From: Candidatus Alistipes avicola
GTDB taxonomy: Bacteria > Bacteroidota > Bacteroidia > Bacteroidales > Rikenellaceae
Length of the DNA: 64,000 nt
Assembly (NCBI GenBank): GCA_019118565.1
Contig: DWYR01000004.1
Location: forward strand, 1-64,000
Reading direction: 5' to 3'
Below the pieces are notes generated by a model, which was not told where the DNA came from, searched no databases, and was given only the letters and a program-made list of their open reading frames with translations. Both the position numbers and the translations under genes were made by a program. Below, piece after piece: positions 8,944 through 18,591 of the stretch (positions are counted from its first letter, which is position 1; every line of letters begins with the position of its first letter).

Positions 8944-9501
8944 ATGGATACCAAAACTATTATTTCCGAAGCCTCTGCACGCATGCAGAAAGCTGTCGAC
9001 CACCTCGAAGAGGAACTTCTGAACATTCGTGCCGGTAAAGCGTCGCCTACGGTACTGAACGGAATCTTCGTGGAATACTATGGAACCCAGACTCCGATTT
9101 CGGGAGCCGCCAGCGTTACGGTACCCGATGCCAAAACGATCTTGATCCAGCCCTGGGACAAAAACCTGATCCGCAGCATCGAGAAGGCGATCATCGACTC
9201 CAACATCGGTCTGACCCCCTCGAACAATGGCGAGCAGATCCGCCTGTCGATTCCGCCCCTTACCGAGGAGCGTCGTAAGGATCTGGTAAAACAGGTACGC
9301 CAGGAGGCCGAAACGGCTCGTATCAGCCTGCGCAATGCCCGCCGTGACGCTGTCGAGGCGTTCAAAAAGGCCCAGAAAGAGGGCATGCCCGAAGATGAAT
9401 CGAAAGACGGTGAGACTCAGGCTCAAAAGCTGCTCGAGAAGATGAGCAAGTCGCTCGACGCACTGATCGAACAGAAAGAGAAGGAGATCATGACAGTCTA
9501 A
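8944..9501 (+). CDS. frr: Ribosome recycling factor
   Basis: RRF acts with EF-G to split the ribosome after termination. The 185-residue length is normal. Diagnostic stretches are MQKAVDHLEEELLNIRAGKA, the VTVPDAKTILIQPWD segment, SNIGLTPSNNGEQIRLSIPPLTEERR (read over residues 82-107) and the C-terminal DALIEQKEKEIMTV. The ATG at 8944 follows the tlpA-like stop by 13 nt; a longer frame upstream overlaps that gene and is discarded. A strong hairpin terminator follows. Confidence 0.96.
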   Translation: MDTKTIISEASARMQKAVDHLEEELLNIRAGKASPTVLNGIFVEYYGTQTPISGAASVTVPDAKTILIQPWDKNLIRSIEKAIIDSNIGLTPSNNGEQIRLSIPPLTEERRKDLVKQVRQEAETARISLRNARRDAVEAFKKAQKEGMPEDESKDGETQAQKLLEKMSKSLDALIEQKEKEIMTV

Positions 9502-9517
9502 CCCGATTGCTGCCAAT

Positions 9518-9554
9518 AAAAAAATCCGCCTGTTGCAAAGCAGGCGGATTTTTT
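9518..9554 (+). terminator. Terminator of frr
   Basis: Stem AAAAAATCCGCCTG / CAGGCGGATTTTTT with an 8-nt loop, ending in a T-run. Confidence 0.88.
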
Positions 9555-9571
9555 ATCCGGCAAACTATAAA

Positions 9572-9607
9572 AAAAGGTCGCTGCTTCTGATCGAGCAGCG
9601 ACCTTTT
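9572..9607 (-). terminator. Terminator of eno
   Basis: Stem AAAAGGTCGCTGCT / AGCAGCGACCTTTT. In the minus direction it follows the eno stop by about 22 nt and ends in a T-run. It sits back to back with the frr terminator. Confidence 0.88.
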
Positions 9608-9629
9608 GTCAAATCCGGATAAACCCGAC

Positions 9630-11271
<1,642 letters not shown>

Positions 11272-11892
11272 ATGAAAAAAACATTACTCTGTCTGCTGGC
11301 CAGCCTCGCGCTCTTCTCGACTGTGTCGGCACAGCACTACGAACGAAACATCATCGGCATCCGGGCCGGTCTGGACATGAGCAAAGTCTCGATGAAGGTC
11401 AATGACGGGACGATGAGGCTTGCCCCGCTGCGCACCTCGTTCCATATTGGCGTTACGGATCAGCTCCTGCTCGTCCGCGATACACCGCTCTACCTGGAGG
11501 CCGGGCTGATGCTCCACAACAAGGGCTTCAGCAGCAATCAGGACAAACTCCGACTGATGTACCTACAGATTCCAGTCATGCTCAACTACCATTTTGACCT
11601 CGGATTCGGCTTCAAGGCTATCCCGTTCGTCGGATTCTATTACGGGCTCGGCGTACACGGCAAAATGATACAGAAGACGGAAATAGGAGAGCTCAAAACC
11701 GATGTATTCGGTTCGGATCGTGCATTGAGCCGCTCGGACTTCGGCGCCCGGATCGGAGTAGGATTCTCCTACCGGAACTTCTATCTCGGTGTCGGATATG
11801 AAGGCGGATTCGTCAATTTCCGGCATAACGACGTAGACGGCATCATGATGCGCAACCGTACCTGGACGCTGAGCGTTGGTTACAACTTCTAA
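11272..11892 (+). CDS. Outer-membrane beta-barrel protein (PorT-like)
   Basis: A 206-residue exported protein: signal peptide 1-20 (ending TVSAQ), then alternating hydrophobic and polar strands ending in an aromatic C-terminus (TWTLSVGYNF), as expected for an outer-membrane barrel. Segments such as FHIGVTDQLLLVRDTPLYLE, LRLMYLQIPVMLNYHF and FGARIGVGFSYRNFYLGVGY resemble the PorT/outer-membrane protein beta-barrel family widespread in Bacteroidetes. The specific function is unknown; PorT itself belongs to type IX secretion, but members of this family are diverse and no other T9SS gene is nearby. It is a monocistronic unit with its own terminator. Confidence 0.78.
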   Translation: MKKTLLCLLASLALFSTVSAQHYERNIIGIRAGLDMSKVSMKVNDGTMRLAPLRTSFHIGVTDQLLLVRDTPLYLEAGLMLHNKGFSSNQDKLRLMYLQIPVMLNYHFDLGFGFKAIPFVGFYYGLGVHGKMIQKTEIGELKTDVFGSDRALSRSDFGARIGVGFSYRNFYLGVGYEGGFVNFRHNDVDGIMMRNRTWTLSVGYNF

Positions 11893-11907
11893 CCGGTTCC
11901 GCAGCAA

Positions 11908-11951
11908 ACAAAGAGAGCGGGAATGCAGATTGCACTCCCGCTCTCTTTTTG
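11908..11951. terminator. Terminator between the barrel-protein gene and tdh
   Basis: Stem ACAAAGAGAGCGGGA with its near complement TCCCGCTCTCTTTTTGT, with T-run on the plus side and a matching A-run on the other, so it may serve both convergent genes. Confidence 0.82.
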
Positions 11952-11962
11952 TATTGAATCAA

Positions 11963-12910
11963 TTATTTCAGATTCTTCAGACGAATCTTCTCGAGCATGT
12001 CGTCGGTCATGCTCGACAGATCCCACTCGGGTTTCCAACCCCACTCCTCGCGAGCGCAAGTATCATCGAGCGAGTTCGGCCAGCTCTTCGCAATAGCCTC
12101 TTTCACCGGATCGATGTTATAATCCATCGTGAACTCAGGCATGCGCTTCTTGATCTCGGCATAGATGATCTCCGGCGTAAAGCTCATCGAAGCGATATTG
12201 AAGCTGTTGCGGTGAACAAGTTTCGCAGGATCGGCCTCCATCAACTCCACGCAGGCACGAAGTGCATCGGGCATATACATCATATCCATGTAAACGTCGC
12301 CCGGAACCGGACAGGTGAAACGACCCGAACGAATAGCCTCGTAGTAGATCTCGACAGCGTAGTCGGTCGTACCGCCACCCGGCAGCGTAACGTTCGAGAT
12401 CAGACCCGGGAAACGTACCGAACGGGTATCGACCCCAAAGCGGGTGTGGTAGTAGTCACCCAGCATCTCACCCGAAACCTTGCAGACACCATACATCGTC
12501 GTCGGACGCATTACAGTATCCTGCGGCGTCTTATCCTTGGGAGAGGTCGGACCGAAAGCACCGATCGAGCTGGGCGTGAAGAGTGCACAGTTGTAAAGAC
12601 GTGCAACCTCGAGCGAATTCAGCAAGGCACCCATGTTGATCTGCCATGCGGTCTGGGGTTTCGCCTCACCTACTGCAGAGAGCAGGGCTACCAGGTTGAA
12701 GATCGCATCGACTTTCTGGCTCGAAACCAACTCAGCCATAGCCGTTGCATCCAAAGCGTTCAACACTTTGAACGGACCGGACTCTGCGAGTGCAGGACAC
12801 TCACGAACATCGGTTGCGATTACATTATCGTTCCCGTAGATTTTACGGAGGTAAACCGTTAATTCGGAACCGATCTGGCCGCCGGCCCCGACTATTAAGA
12901 TTCGTTTCAT
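11963..12910 (-). CDS. tdh: L-threonine 3-dehydrogenase, short-chain (epimerase-like) type
   Basis: This 315-residue NAD-dependent protein belongs to the UDP-glucose epimerase-like SDR branch used as threonine dehydrogenase in Flavobacteria and trypanosomes: it oxidises threonine to 2-amino-3-ketobutyrate. The Rossmann motif is GAGGQIGSEL (8-17); the catalytic set is S114-S115 with Y140 and K144 (MYGVCKVSGE). Segments FTPSSIGAFGPTSPKDKTPQ and VRFPGLISNVTLPGGGTTDYA are typical of this group rather than of sugar epimerases. No 2-amino-3-ketobutyrate ligase gene is adjacent. The gene is monocistronic with a -7 box 25 nt upstream. Confidence 0.88.
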   Translation of the reverse strand: MKRILIVGAGGQIGSELTVYLRKIYGNDNVIATDVRECPALAESGPFKVLNALDATAMAELVSSQKVDAIFNLVALLSAVGEAKPQTAWQINMGALLNSLEVARLYNCALFTPSSIGAFGPTSPKDKTPQDTVMRPTTMYGVCKVSGEMLGDYYHTRFGVDTRSVRFPGLISNVTLPGGGTTDYAVEIYYEAIRSGRFTCPVPGDVYMDMMYMPDALRACVELMEADPAKLVHRNSFNIASMSFTPEIIYAEIKKRMPEFTMDYNIDPVKEAIAKSWPNSLDDTCAREEWGWKPEWDLSSMTDDMLEKIRLKNLK

Positions 12911-12935
12911 ACGCTTTATGTTATAATTCGTTGCA

Positions 12936-12943
12936 CAAAGATA
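12936..12943 (-). promoter_or_regulatory. -7 box of tdh
   Basis: TATCTTTG on the minus strand, an exact TAnnTTTG match; the predicted leader is about 20 nt. Confidence 0.6.
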
Positions 12944-13059
12944 GCAATTTGATTGTTAGTTGTGCTCTTTCATGCGTAATTTTATTTCAATCTGAAACCA
13001 TTTTCCCATATTTCCATTAAATGGACAAACGAGCCGAAGGAAAAAAGTCGTGAATATTT

Positions 13060-13090
13060 TTTGCAAATTCATTTTTGTTGTATACTTTTG
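13060..13090 (+). promoter_or_regulatory. Promoter of tRNA-Thr
   Basis: TTTG at 13060-13063, a 19-nt spacer and TACTTTTG at 13083-13090: a full match to the Bacteroidetes housekeeping promoter, 24 nt before the tRNA. Confidence 0.85.
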
Positions 13091-13114
13091 CACCACGTTA
13101 TCGACAACGATGTT

Positions 13115-13186
<72 letters not shown>

Positions 13187-13193
13187 CTTGGAG

Positions 13194-13225
13194 AGGGAAT
13201 TATCTTGAGATAATTCCCTTTTTTC
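13194..13225 (+). terminator. Terminator of tRNA-Thr
   Basis: Stem AGGGAATTATCT / AGATAATTCCCT followed by TTTTT, starting 8 nt after the tRNA. Confidence 0.88.
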
Positions 13226-13285
13226 ATCTACATCCGAAGCGGAAAGGCAGATTAGGTTAGCTGCCGATGCTAATTACAAAATTAA

Positions 13286-13310
13286 AACGTCCGGTAAAGA
13301 ACCGGACGTT
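13286..13310 (-). terminator. Terminator of the GNAT gene at 13327
   Basis: Perfect 10-bp stem AACGTCCGGT / ACCGGACGTT with loop of 5 nt; on the minus strand it is followed by TTAATTTTG. Confidence 0.75.
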
Positions 13311-13326
13311 CTGGGAAAGGAGTAAA

Positions 13327-13875
13327 TTATTCCCCGTGGCAGGAGTAGCGCAAAACCGGATTGCGGACAAACTGTTCGAGGGCATGGCATTCCGCCTCGG
13401 TCATCGGCTCCGGGTAACTCATCAGAATCAACTGATGCGGCTCACAAGGCCGTTGGAAAGAGGGGTGAATGTAGAGATAGTCATTGGCAATGAAGCCCAT
13501 TCGCTCATAGAAACGCTGGCGGCGTTGGGCAATCTCCGTCTCGGGCGGATCGATCTCCAGCACCACACGTCCGAACCGCTGGCAAAACTCCGCCAGAACA
13601 CGACTTCCGATATTGACACCCCGCATCGTGGGAAGAATCGCAAAATGCTCGGCATAGGCATATCCGGGGGCATGCCAATAGTAGAAGAGCCCGACGAACT
13701 CGCCATCGAGCCAGATCCCGTCTGCCGTAAAGCGCGGATCCTCCAAAGCCCGCAGATGATCGGCAAGCGACCGGATCTCCTTGCGCGGGAACGACTCCTC
13801 ATACAACTTCCAGGCCTCCTCCCATCCGGCATCGGAGGGTGATCGGAAAGATTTGAATTCCAAAATATTTTCCAT
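13327..13875 (-). CDS. GNAT-family N-acetyltransferase
   Basis: A 182-residue protein with the GCN5-related acetyltransferase fold: AEHFAILPTMRGVNIGSRVL holds the acetyl-CoA-binding R/Q-x-x-G-x-G/A-like turn (MRGVNIGS, about residue 85-92), and LEIDPPETEIAQRRQRFYERMGF is the usual beta5-alpha4 stretch (split over residues 104-126). The substrate cannot be told. The frame runs 28 codons further upstream, but that extension has no family similarity and the MENILEFKSF start gives a normal length. Alone between terminators. Confidence 0.82.
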   Translation of the reverse strand: MENILEFKSFRSPSDAGWEEAWKLYEESFPRKEIRSLADHLRALEDPRFTADGIWLDGEFVGLFYYWHAPGYAYAEHFAILPTMRGVNIGSRVLAEFCQRFGRVVLEIDPPETEIAQRRQRFYERMGFIANDYLYIHPSFQRPCEPHQLILMSYPEPMTEAECHALEQFVRNPVLRYSCHGE

Positions 13876-14003
13876 GATATTTTTACGATTCTTTATTAAC
13901 GGGCAATGACCTCTAAAAAAGGAATACAAACACTCGGAGAGAAAAAAATATTCTCTCACGAAAAGTCGTCAAGGAATCCAATCGGAGAAAGATTCAGACG
14001 CGA

Positions 14004-15035
14004 TTAATCCAAGCCACCCTCAGCAGCAAACTCCTCGATCGAACGTTTGAAATGTTCGATCGTCTCCCGCATCGAAACGAAAGACTTGCCTCCGGCGGCA
14101 TTGCGATGACCTCCGCCGTTAAAATATTTCCGGGCAAAAAGATCCACATTGACCCCGCCACGCGAACGAAGCGAGATCCGAATAAATTTACGATGGGCGA
14201 TGAAGATCGCCGAGAGTTTCATCCGTTTGATCGTCAGCGGATAGTTGACAAAGCCCTCGCTGTCGCCCGGCTGAAACTGGAACCGCCGCATCTCGCTCTC
14301 AAGCAACGACATATAGGCGACCGTCCCGTCGTGAATCACCTCCATCTTCCGGTTGATTGCATAACCGAACAGCCGGGCACGCCCCTCCGTATAAGCATTG
14401 TATACGTTATTGTGAATGGAGGGAATATCAATCCCCGTTTCCGCCAGAACCGCAACAGCCCGATACAGTGCTGGCGTAAGGAAAGAGAACGAGAAGTTAC
14501 CCGTATCGGTCATCATCCCCACATACAACACCTCTGCCATATTTTTGGTGATCGCCTTTATCCCCAACATTTTTTCGATCATCGAATAGACGACAAACGC
14601 GGTGCTTGAAGCATCGGGATAAGAGAAAGAGAGATCGAATCCGGGAGGCGGCGACAAATGGTGATCGATCAAAATCCGACGAGCCGTCGTATTGGTCTCG
14701 ATCACTTCGCCCAGTCCTTCAAGTCGTGAGATCGCATTGAAGTCGAGGCAAAAAATCAAATCGGCCTCCGCCACCACACGCCGGGTTAGTCCGGTCTCGT
14801 CATTTTTGAAAGAGACCACCGTATCTATTCCGGGCATCCAATCGAGGAAATAAGGGTATTTATTGGGAATCAAGCAAGTCACTCTATGTCCCATCCTTTC
14901 CAATACATCGCGCCAGGCCAATGACGAACCCACCGCATCCCCGTCGGGATTGGTATGCGACACGATTACGATATTTTGTCGGGGGTTGGCCAGCAACCCG
15001 CTCAGTTGTTTGAGATCTTCTTGACGAATTTCCAT
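14004..15035 (-). CDS. nrnA: NrnA-like DHH phosphoesterase (nanoRNase / pAp phosphatase)
   Basis: A 343-residue DHH/DHHA1 protein. The metal-binding motifs are present: SHTNPDGDAVGSS (26-38, D31 and D33), FCLDFN (95-100) and DHH at 124-126. The C-terminal DHHA1 domain has GGGHRNAAGG. Relatives degrade 2-5 nt RNAs left by RNA turnover and hydrolyse 3'-phosphoadenosine-5'-phosphate. The ATG giving MEIRQEDLKQ lies just behind a -7 box; the frame continues 36 codons upstream through that box and is discarded there. The gene is divergent from ppk1. Confidence 0.9.
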   Translation of the reverse strand: MEIRQEDLKQLSGLLANPRQNIVIVSHTNPDGDAVGSSLAWRDVLERMGHRVTCLIPNKYPYFLDWMPGIDTVVSFKNDETGLTRRVVAEADLIFCLDFNAISRLEGLGEVIETNTTARRILIDHHLSPPPGFDLSFSYPDASSTAFVVYSMIEKMLGIKAITKNMAEVLYVGMMTDTGNFSFSFLTPALYRAVAVLAETGIDIPSIHNNVYNAYTEGRARLFGYAINRKMEVIHDGTVAYMSLLESEMRRFQFQPGDSEGFVNYPLTIKRMKLSAIFIAHRKFIRISLRSRGGVNVDLFARKYFNGGGHRNAAGGKSFVSMRETIEHFKRSIEEFAAEGGLD

Positions 15036-15040
15036 ATATG

Positions 15041-15048
15041 CAAATATA
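15041..15048 (-). promoter_or_regulatory. -7 box of nrnA, abutting the start codon
   Basis: TATATTTG on the minus strand, an exact TAnnTTTG match, ending 5 nt before the ATG. A TTTG lies 22 nt upstream of it. The transcript is predicted to be leaderless or nearly so. Confidence 0.6.
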
Positions 15049-15249
15049 ACAAGAACTCTCGAACTTTCACCAAAATTCAGGCAAATAAAGCAATCCGTTG
15101 CCGATAACGAAAGCTCCCCGGCCGAAAGAGGATCATCCGACAAGCCCCCGATCCTTCCGTCAAAGGCCCTTTCTTTCCTCGCGAAAATTAATATTTTTGT
15201 AACAAGATTCTCTTTTCTTTGTCATACTTATAATATTATTACAATAGAC

Positions 15250-17325
15250 ATGGAAAAAAAGAAGGGACAGCGACCTTATCTGGAACGCGATATTAGCTGG
15301 ATGTATTTTAACCGGAGAATCCTGCAGGAAGCTTGCCGGGAAGAGGTACCTTTGTTGGAAAGATTGTCGTTTTTAGGAATATACTCGAACAATCTGGACG
15401 AATTTTTCCGGGTACGGGTAGCCTCCCAGAACAGAGTTGCCGAGTGGGACGACAAATCCGCGAACACCGAGTCCAAACTTGCGAAAAATGTCGTAAAGCA
15501 TATCAACAAGCTAAATAACCAATACAACAAGGACTACGAGGTCGCGGTCAAGCAAGTTTGCCAGGATCTCGCCGATAAAAACATCTTCTTGATTTCCGAT
15601 ACCGAAGCCGACGAGGAACAACTCGCCTTCATCAGCCGGTATTACCGGGAAAAGATCGACGAACTGATCGTCCCGATCTGGTTTTCCTCCGTCAGACATC
15701 TCGACTACGAAACGGATGAGAGCATCTATCTGGCCGTCAAAGCAAAAAAAGTTTCAAAAAACGGGAAGGTCGGTTACGACTATACCTATTTCGAACTCCC
15801 CGTACAGAGCTGCGGACGTTTCGTCCGACTCCCGGACCGAGAGGGCAGAAGCTACATCATGTATCTGGACGATGTAGTCAGATGCTCTTTACGCACCATA
15901 TACGAAGGATTGAATTACGTTTCATTCGAAGCATATACCTTCAAATTCACGCGGGATGCCGAGATGGAGATCGACAACGACCAACGGAACAGTATTCTTC
16001 AAAAAATATCCAAAGGGCTAAAAACCCGCAAAAAAGGGGAGCCGCTCCGTGTCGTATACGACGGGAATATGCCGAACGACCTACTTCGGAAAGTACTCAC
16101 CAAACTGGATCTGGACAAAACGGACACCGTCATCCAGAGCGGTCGCTACCAGAACCACAAAGACCTCATGCGTTTTCCCGACTGCGGGAGAAAAGATTTG
16201 CAATTCGCCTCCATGCCGGCGATCATCCGCAGCTCTTTTGACGGAGACGGAAGTATTCTGGACAAGATACACCTCCAAGATCGATTCCTGCATGTTCCCT
16301 ATCACAGTTTCGATTCGTTCATCCGGGTTTTGCACGAAGCGGCTGTAAATAAAAAAGTCAAGAGCATCAAAATCACGTTGTACCGATTGGCCAAAGACTC
16401 CAAAGTTGTCCGAGCTCTCATCGGAGCTGCACGGAACGGGAAAAAAGTGACCGTCGTCATCGAGCTATTAGCCCGATTCGATGAAGAGTCCAATATGGTC
16501 TGGGCCCAAAAACTTCAAGATGCCGGCGTAAAGGTCGTATTCGGTGTCGAGGGATTGAAAGTGCACTCGAAGGTCCTGCATATCGAGATGAAAAAAGAGG
16601 CGAATATCGCCTGCATCAGTACTGGAAATTTCCACGAAGGAAATGCAAAAAGTTACACCGATTGTATCTTGATGACAGCAGCCTCTCCCATCGTCAACGA
16701 AGTCGCCAAGTTGTTCCAATTCATTGAAAAGCCCTATATCCCCGTTCGGTTCAAGGAACTACTGGTCTCTCCGAACGATATGAAACGTCGCTTTCTCTCC
16801 CTGGTCAACAACGAAATAAAAAACCACAAAGCGGGGAAACCGGCCTATATCAAAATAAAGATCAACCATATCACGGACCCCATAATGGTTGAAAAACTCT
16901 ACGAAGCGGCTTATAACGGGGTTGAGGTTCGTCTTTGCGTCCGAGGCAACTGTTCGCTCATCCCATCGAAACTTTCCCCCCAATACGACCTCCGCATCAA
17001 CGGAATCATCGACCGCTATTTGGAGCACTCCAGAATCTTCGTCTTCGGTGCCGGAGGACGGGATGAGGTATTCATCGGATCGGCCGATTGGATGCCCCGC
17101 AATCTCGACAATCGAATCGAGGTCATAACCCCCATATACGATCCGACCATCAAGCAAGAGATGATTCGCATCGTGGACTACGCCCTTCGCGACACTCGTC
17201 AGGGACGCCTGGTCGACGGGACCGGAGAGAATGCAGCGTGGAGCTGCGACGATCCCCTGCCAACCGGCTCCCAAAAAGCACTTTACGACTATTATCTCAA
17301 CCTCGAAAAAGAGGAAGCACAGTAA
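15250..17325 (+). CDS. ppk1: Polyphosphate kinase 1
   Basis: PPK1 reversibly polymerises the gamma-phosphate of ATP into inorganic polyphosphate. The 691-residue length is normal. The N-terminal domain starts RPYLERDISWMYFNRRILQEA; the head and two catalytic phospholipase-D-like C domains follow. The autophosphorylated histidine lies in VHSKVLHIEMKKE (about residue 437-449), followed by CISTGNFHEGNAKSYTDC, and the second site is in YLEHSRIFVFGAGG and IGSADWMPRNLDNRIEV. The ppx gene starts 66 nt downstream in the same direction, forming the classic polyphosphate synthesis/degradation pair. Confidence 0.97.
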   Translation: MEKKKGQRPYLERDISWMYFNRRILQEACREEVPLLERLSFLGIYSNNLDEFFRVRVASQNRVAEWDDKSANTESKLAKNVVKHINKLNNQYNKDYEVAVKQVCQDLADKNIFLISDTEADEEQLAFISRYYREKIDELIVPIWFSSVRHLDYETDESIYLAVKAKKVSKNGKVGYDYTYFELPVQSCGRFVRLPDREGRSYIMYLDDVVRCSLRTIYEGLNYVSFEAYTFKFTRDAEMEIDNDQRNSILQKISKGLKTRKKGEPLRVVYDGNMPNDLLRKVLTKLDLDKTDTVIQSGRYQNHKDLMRFPDCGRKDLQFASMPAIIRSSFDGDGSILDKIHLQDRFLHVPYHSFDSFIRVLHEAAVNKKVKSIKITLYRLAKDSKVVRALIGAARNGKKVTVVIELLARFDEESNMVWAQKLQDAGVKVVFGVEGLKVHSKVLHIEMKKEANIACISTGNFHEGNAKSYTDCILMTAASPIVNEVAKLFQFIEKPYIPVRFKELLVSPNDMKRRFLSLVNNEIKNHKAGKPAYIKIKINHITDPIMVEKLYEAAYNGVEVRLCVRGNCSLIPSKLSPQYDLRINGIIDRYLEHSRIFVFGAGGRDEVFIGSADWMPRNLDNRIEVITPIYDPTIKQEMIRIVDYALRDTRQGRLVDGTGENAAWSCDDPLPTGSQKALYDYYLNLEKEEAQ

Positions 17326-17391
17326 GGATCAAGCAATGATACGGATCAGCCCCAAAAAACAGGCCGTCCATCTCCAAAAAAACAAAAAATC

Positions 17392-18396
17392 ATGGAAGAG
17401 ATCGAAGAAAAAAACGATAACAAAACTGTCGAGTATATCGAGACAGGAGTCACTTATGCCGCCATAGATATTGGATCGAATGCGGTCCGACTGCTGATCA
17501 AACGACTCAACAATCCAGACACCCTCCCCGTTTTCAACAAGGTCCTGCTTCTCCGAGTTCCGTTAAGGCTCGGGTTCGATGTATTTTCATCCGGAGAGAT
17601 ATCCGAACGCAAGCACAAGGATCTCATCCGGCTGATGAAAGCCTACAAACACCTGATGAAAATATACGATGTCGCCGACTACCGTGCCTGTGCGACCTCT
17701 GCCATAAGGGATGCCGCAAACGGATCGAAGATCATCAAAAGCGTCGAAAAAGCATCGGGAATCCGAATCGAGATTATCGACGGACAGGAAGAGGCCCGAA
17801 TGATCTACAACAATCACATCGAAACGATGAAGGGGCATAAAGGTAATTTCATGTATGTAGATGTCGGGGGTGGCAGCACGGAGATCAATCTGCTCACAGA
17901 CGGAGTCCTTGTCTGCTCGCGCTCATACAATATCGGGACCGTCAGAATCCTTAACGGAGCTGTTCTCGAAAGCGAATGGAACAGGTTGCGCCGGGATATG
18001 AAAGATCTCGCAGCATCTTATCCGGACATCAATCTCATAGGATCGGGAGGGAATATCAACCGACTCTTCAAAATGGCAGAGCACCGCGACAAACGTTATC
18101 CAAGAATGACGGTCGCCTCCCTGAAGGCTCTCTATGAGAAATTACAACCCCTTTCGGTAGAAGAACGGATGGAAGAATATAACATGAAGCAAGACCGTGC
18201 GGATGTCATCGTTCCCGCCGGCAATATTTTTCTGACCATCGCAGAGATAACTCGTTCCACTTACATTTATGTCCCTGTAATCGGACTTTCGGACGGAATC
18301 ATCGATGAACTCTATACGAAACACAAGTCCGGACTCGCTCTTCAAGGACGGATGAAGGAGACCGACAAATCCGATCTGAAAAAAGACAAAGGATAG
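17392..18396 (+). CDS. ppx: Ppx/GppA-type exopolyphosphatase
   Basis: A 334-residue member of the Ppx/GppA family, which removes terminal phosphate from polyphosphate or from pppGpp. It has the ASKHA nucleotide-fold signatures: AIDIGSNAVRLLIKRL near residue 23, CATSAIRDAANGSKII near 103, and MYVDVGGGSTEINLLTDG near 155. It is the short form with no C-terminal HD domain, as is usual in Bacteroidetes. Being next to ppk1 supports a polyphosphate role. The N-terminal acidic stretch (MEEIEEKNDNKTVEY) is poorly conserved, so the exact start is less sure than the rest. Confidence 0.9.
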   Translation: MEEIEEKNDNKTVEYIETGVTYAAIDIGSNAVRLLIKRLNNPDTLPVFNKVLLLRVPLRLGFDVFSSGEISERKHKDLIRLMKAYKHLMKIYDVADYRACATSAIRDAANGSKIIKSVEKASGIRIEIIDGQEEARMIYNNHIETMKGHKGNFMYVDVGGGSTEINLLTDGVLVCSRSYNIGTVRILNGAVLESEWNRLRRDMKDLAASYPDINLIGSGGNINRLFKMAEHRDKRYPRMTVASLKALYEKLQPLSVEERMEEYNMKQDRADVIVPAGNIFLTIAEITRSTYIYVPVIGLSDGIIDELYTKHKSGLALQGRMKETDKSDLKKDKG

Positions 18397-18538
18397 AGAG
18401 AGCCCTTCTTCCCACAAATGCCGGACAAGGCCGTCGATCTCGACTTCGGTCGGACGACGGTCTTGTTCTGCATCATACCTATATACCACGTCCTCAAAAA
18501 TAGATCGACACCCTCTTCCCCGAAAGGTCGAGAAACAA

Positions 18539-18569
18539 TCGCCCGATCTGCTTAAGGCAGATCGGGCGA
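18539..18569. terminator. Hairpin between ppx and the S41 protease gene
   Basis: A perfect 13-bp stem TCGCCCGATCTGC / GCAGATCGGGCGA with a 5-nt loop between two converging genes. There is no clear T-run on either side, so it may act as an mRNA end-stabiliser or a weak terminator. Confidence 0.6.
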
Positions 18570-18591
18570 CAATGATCAGAGATTGTAGTCT

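Noticed and set aside
18397..18538. Possible small RNA or second hairpin (CCGTCG...CGACGG) behind ppx
   Set aside because: No promoter box, weak pairing and no T-run; not enough to call an RNA.
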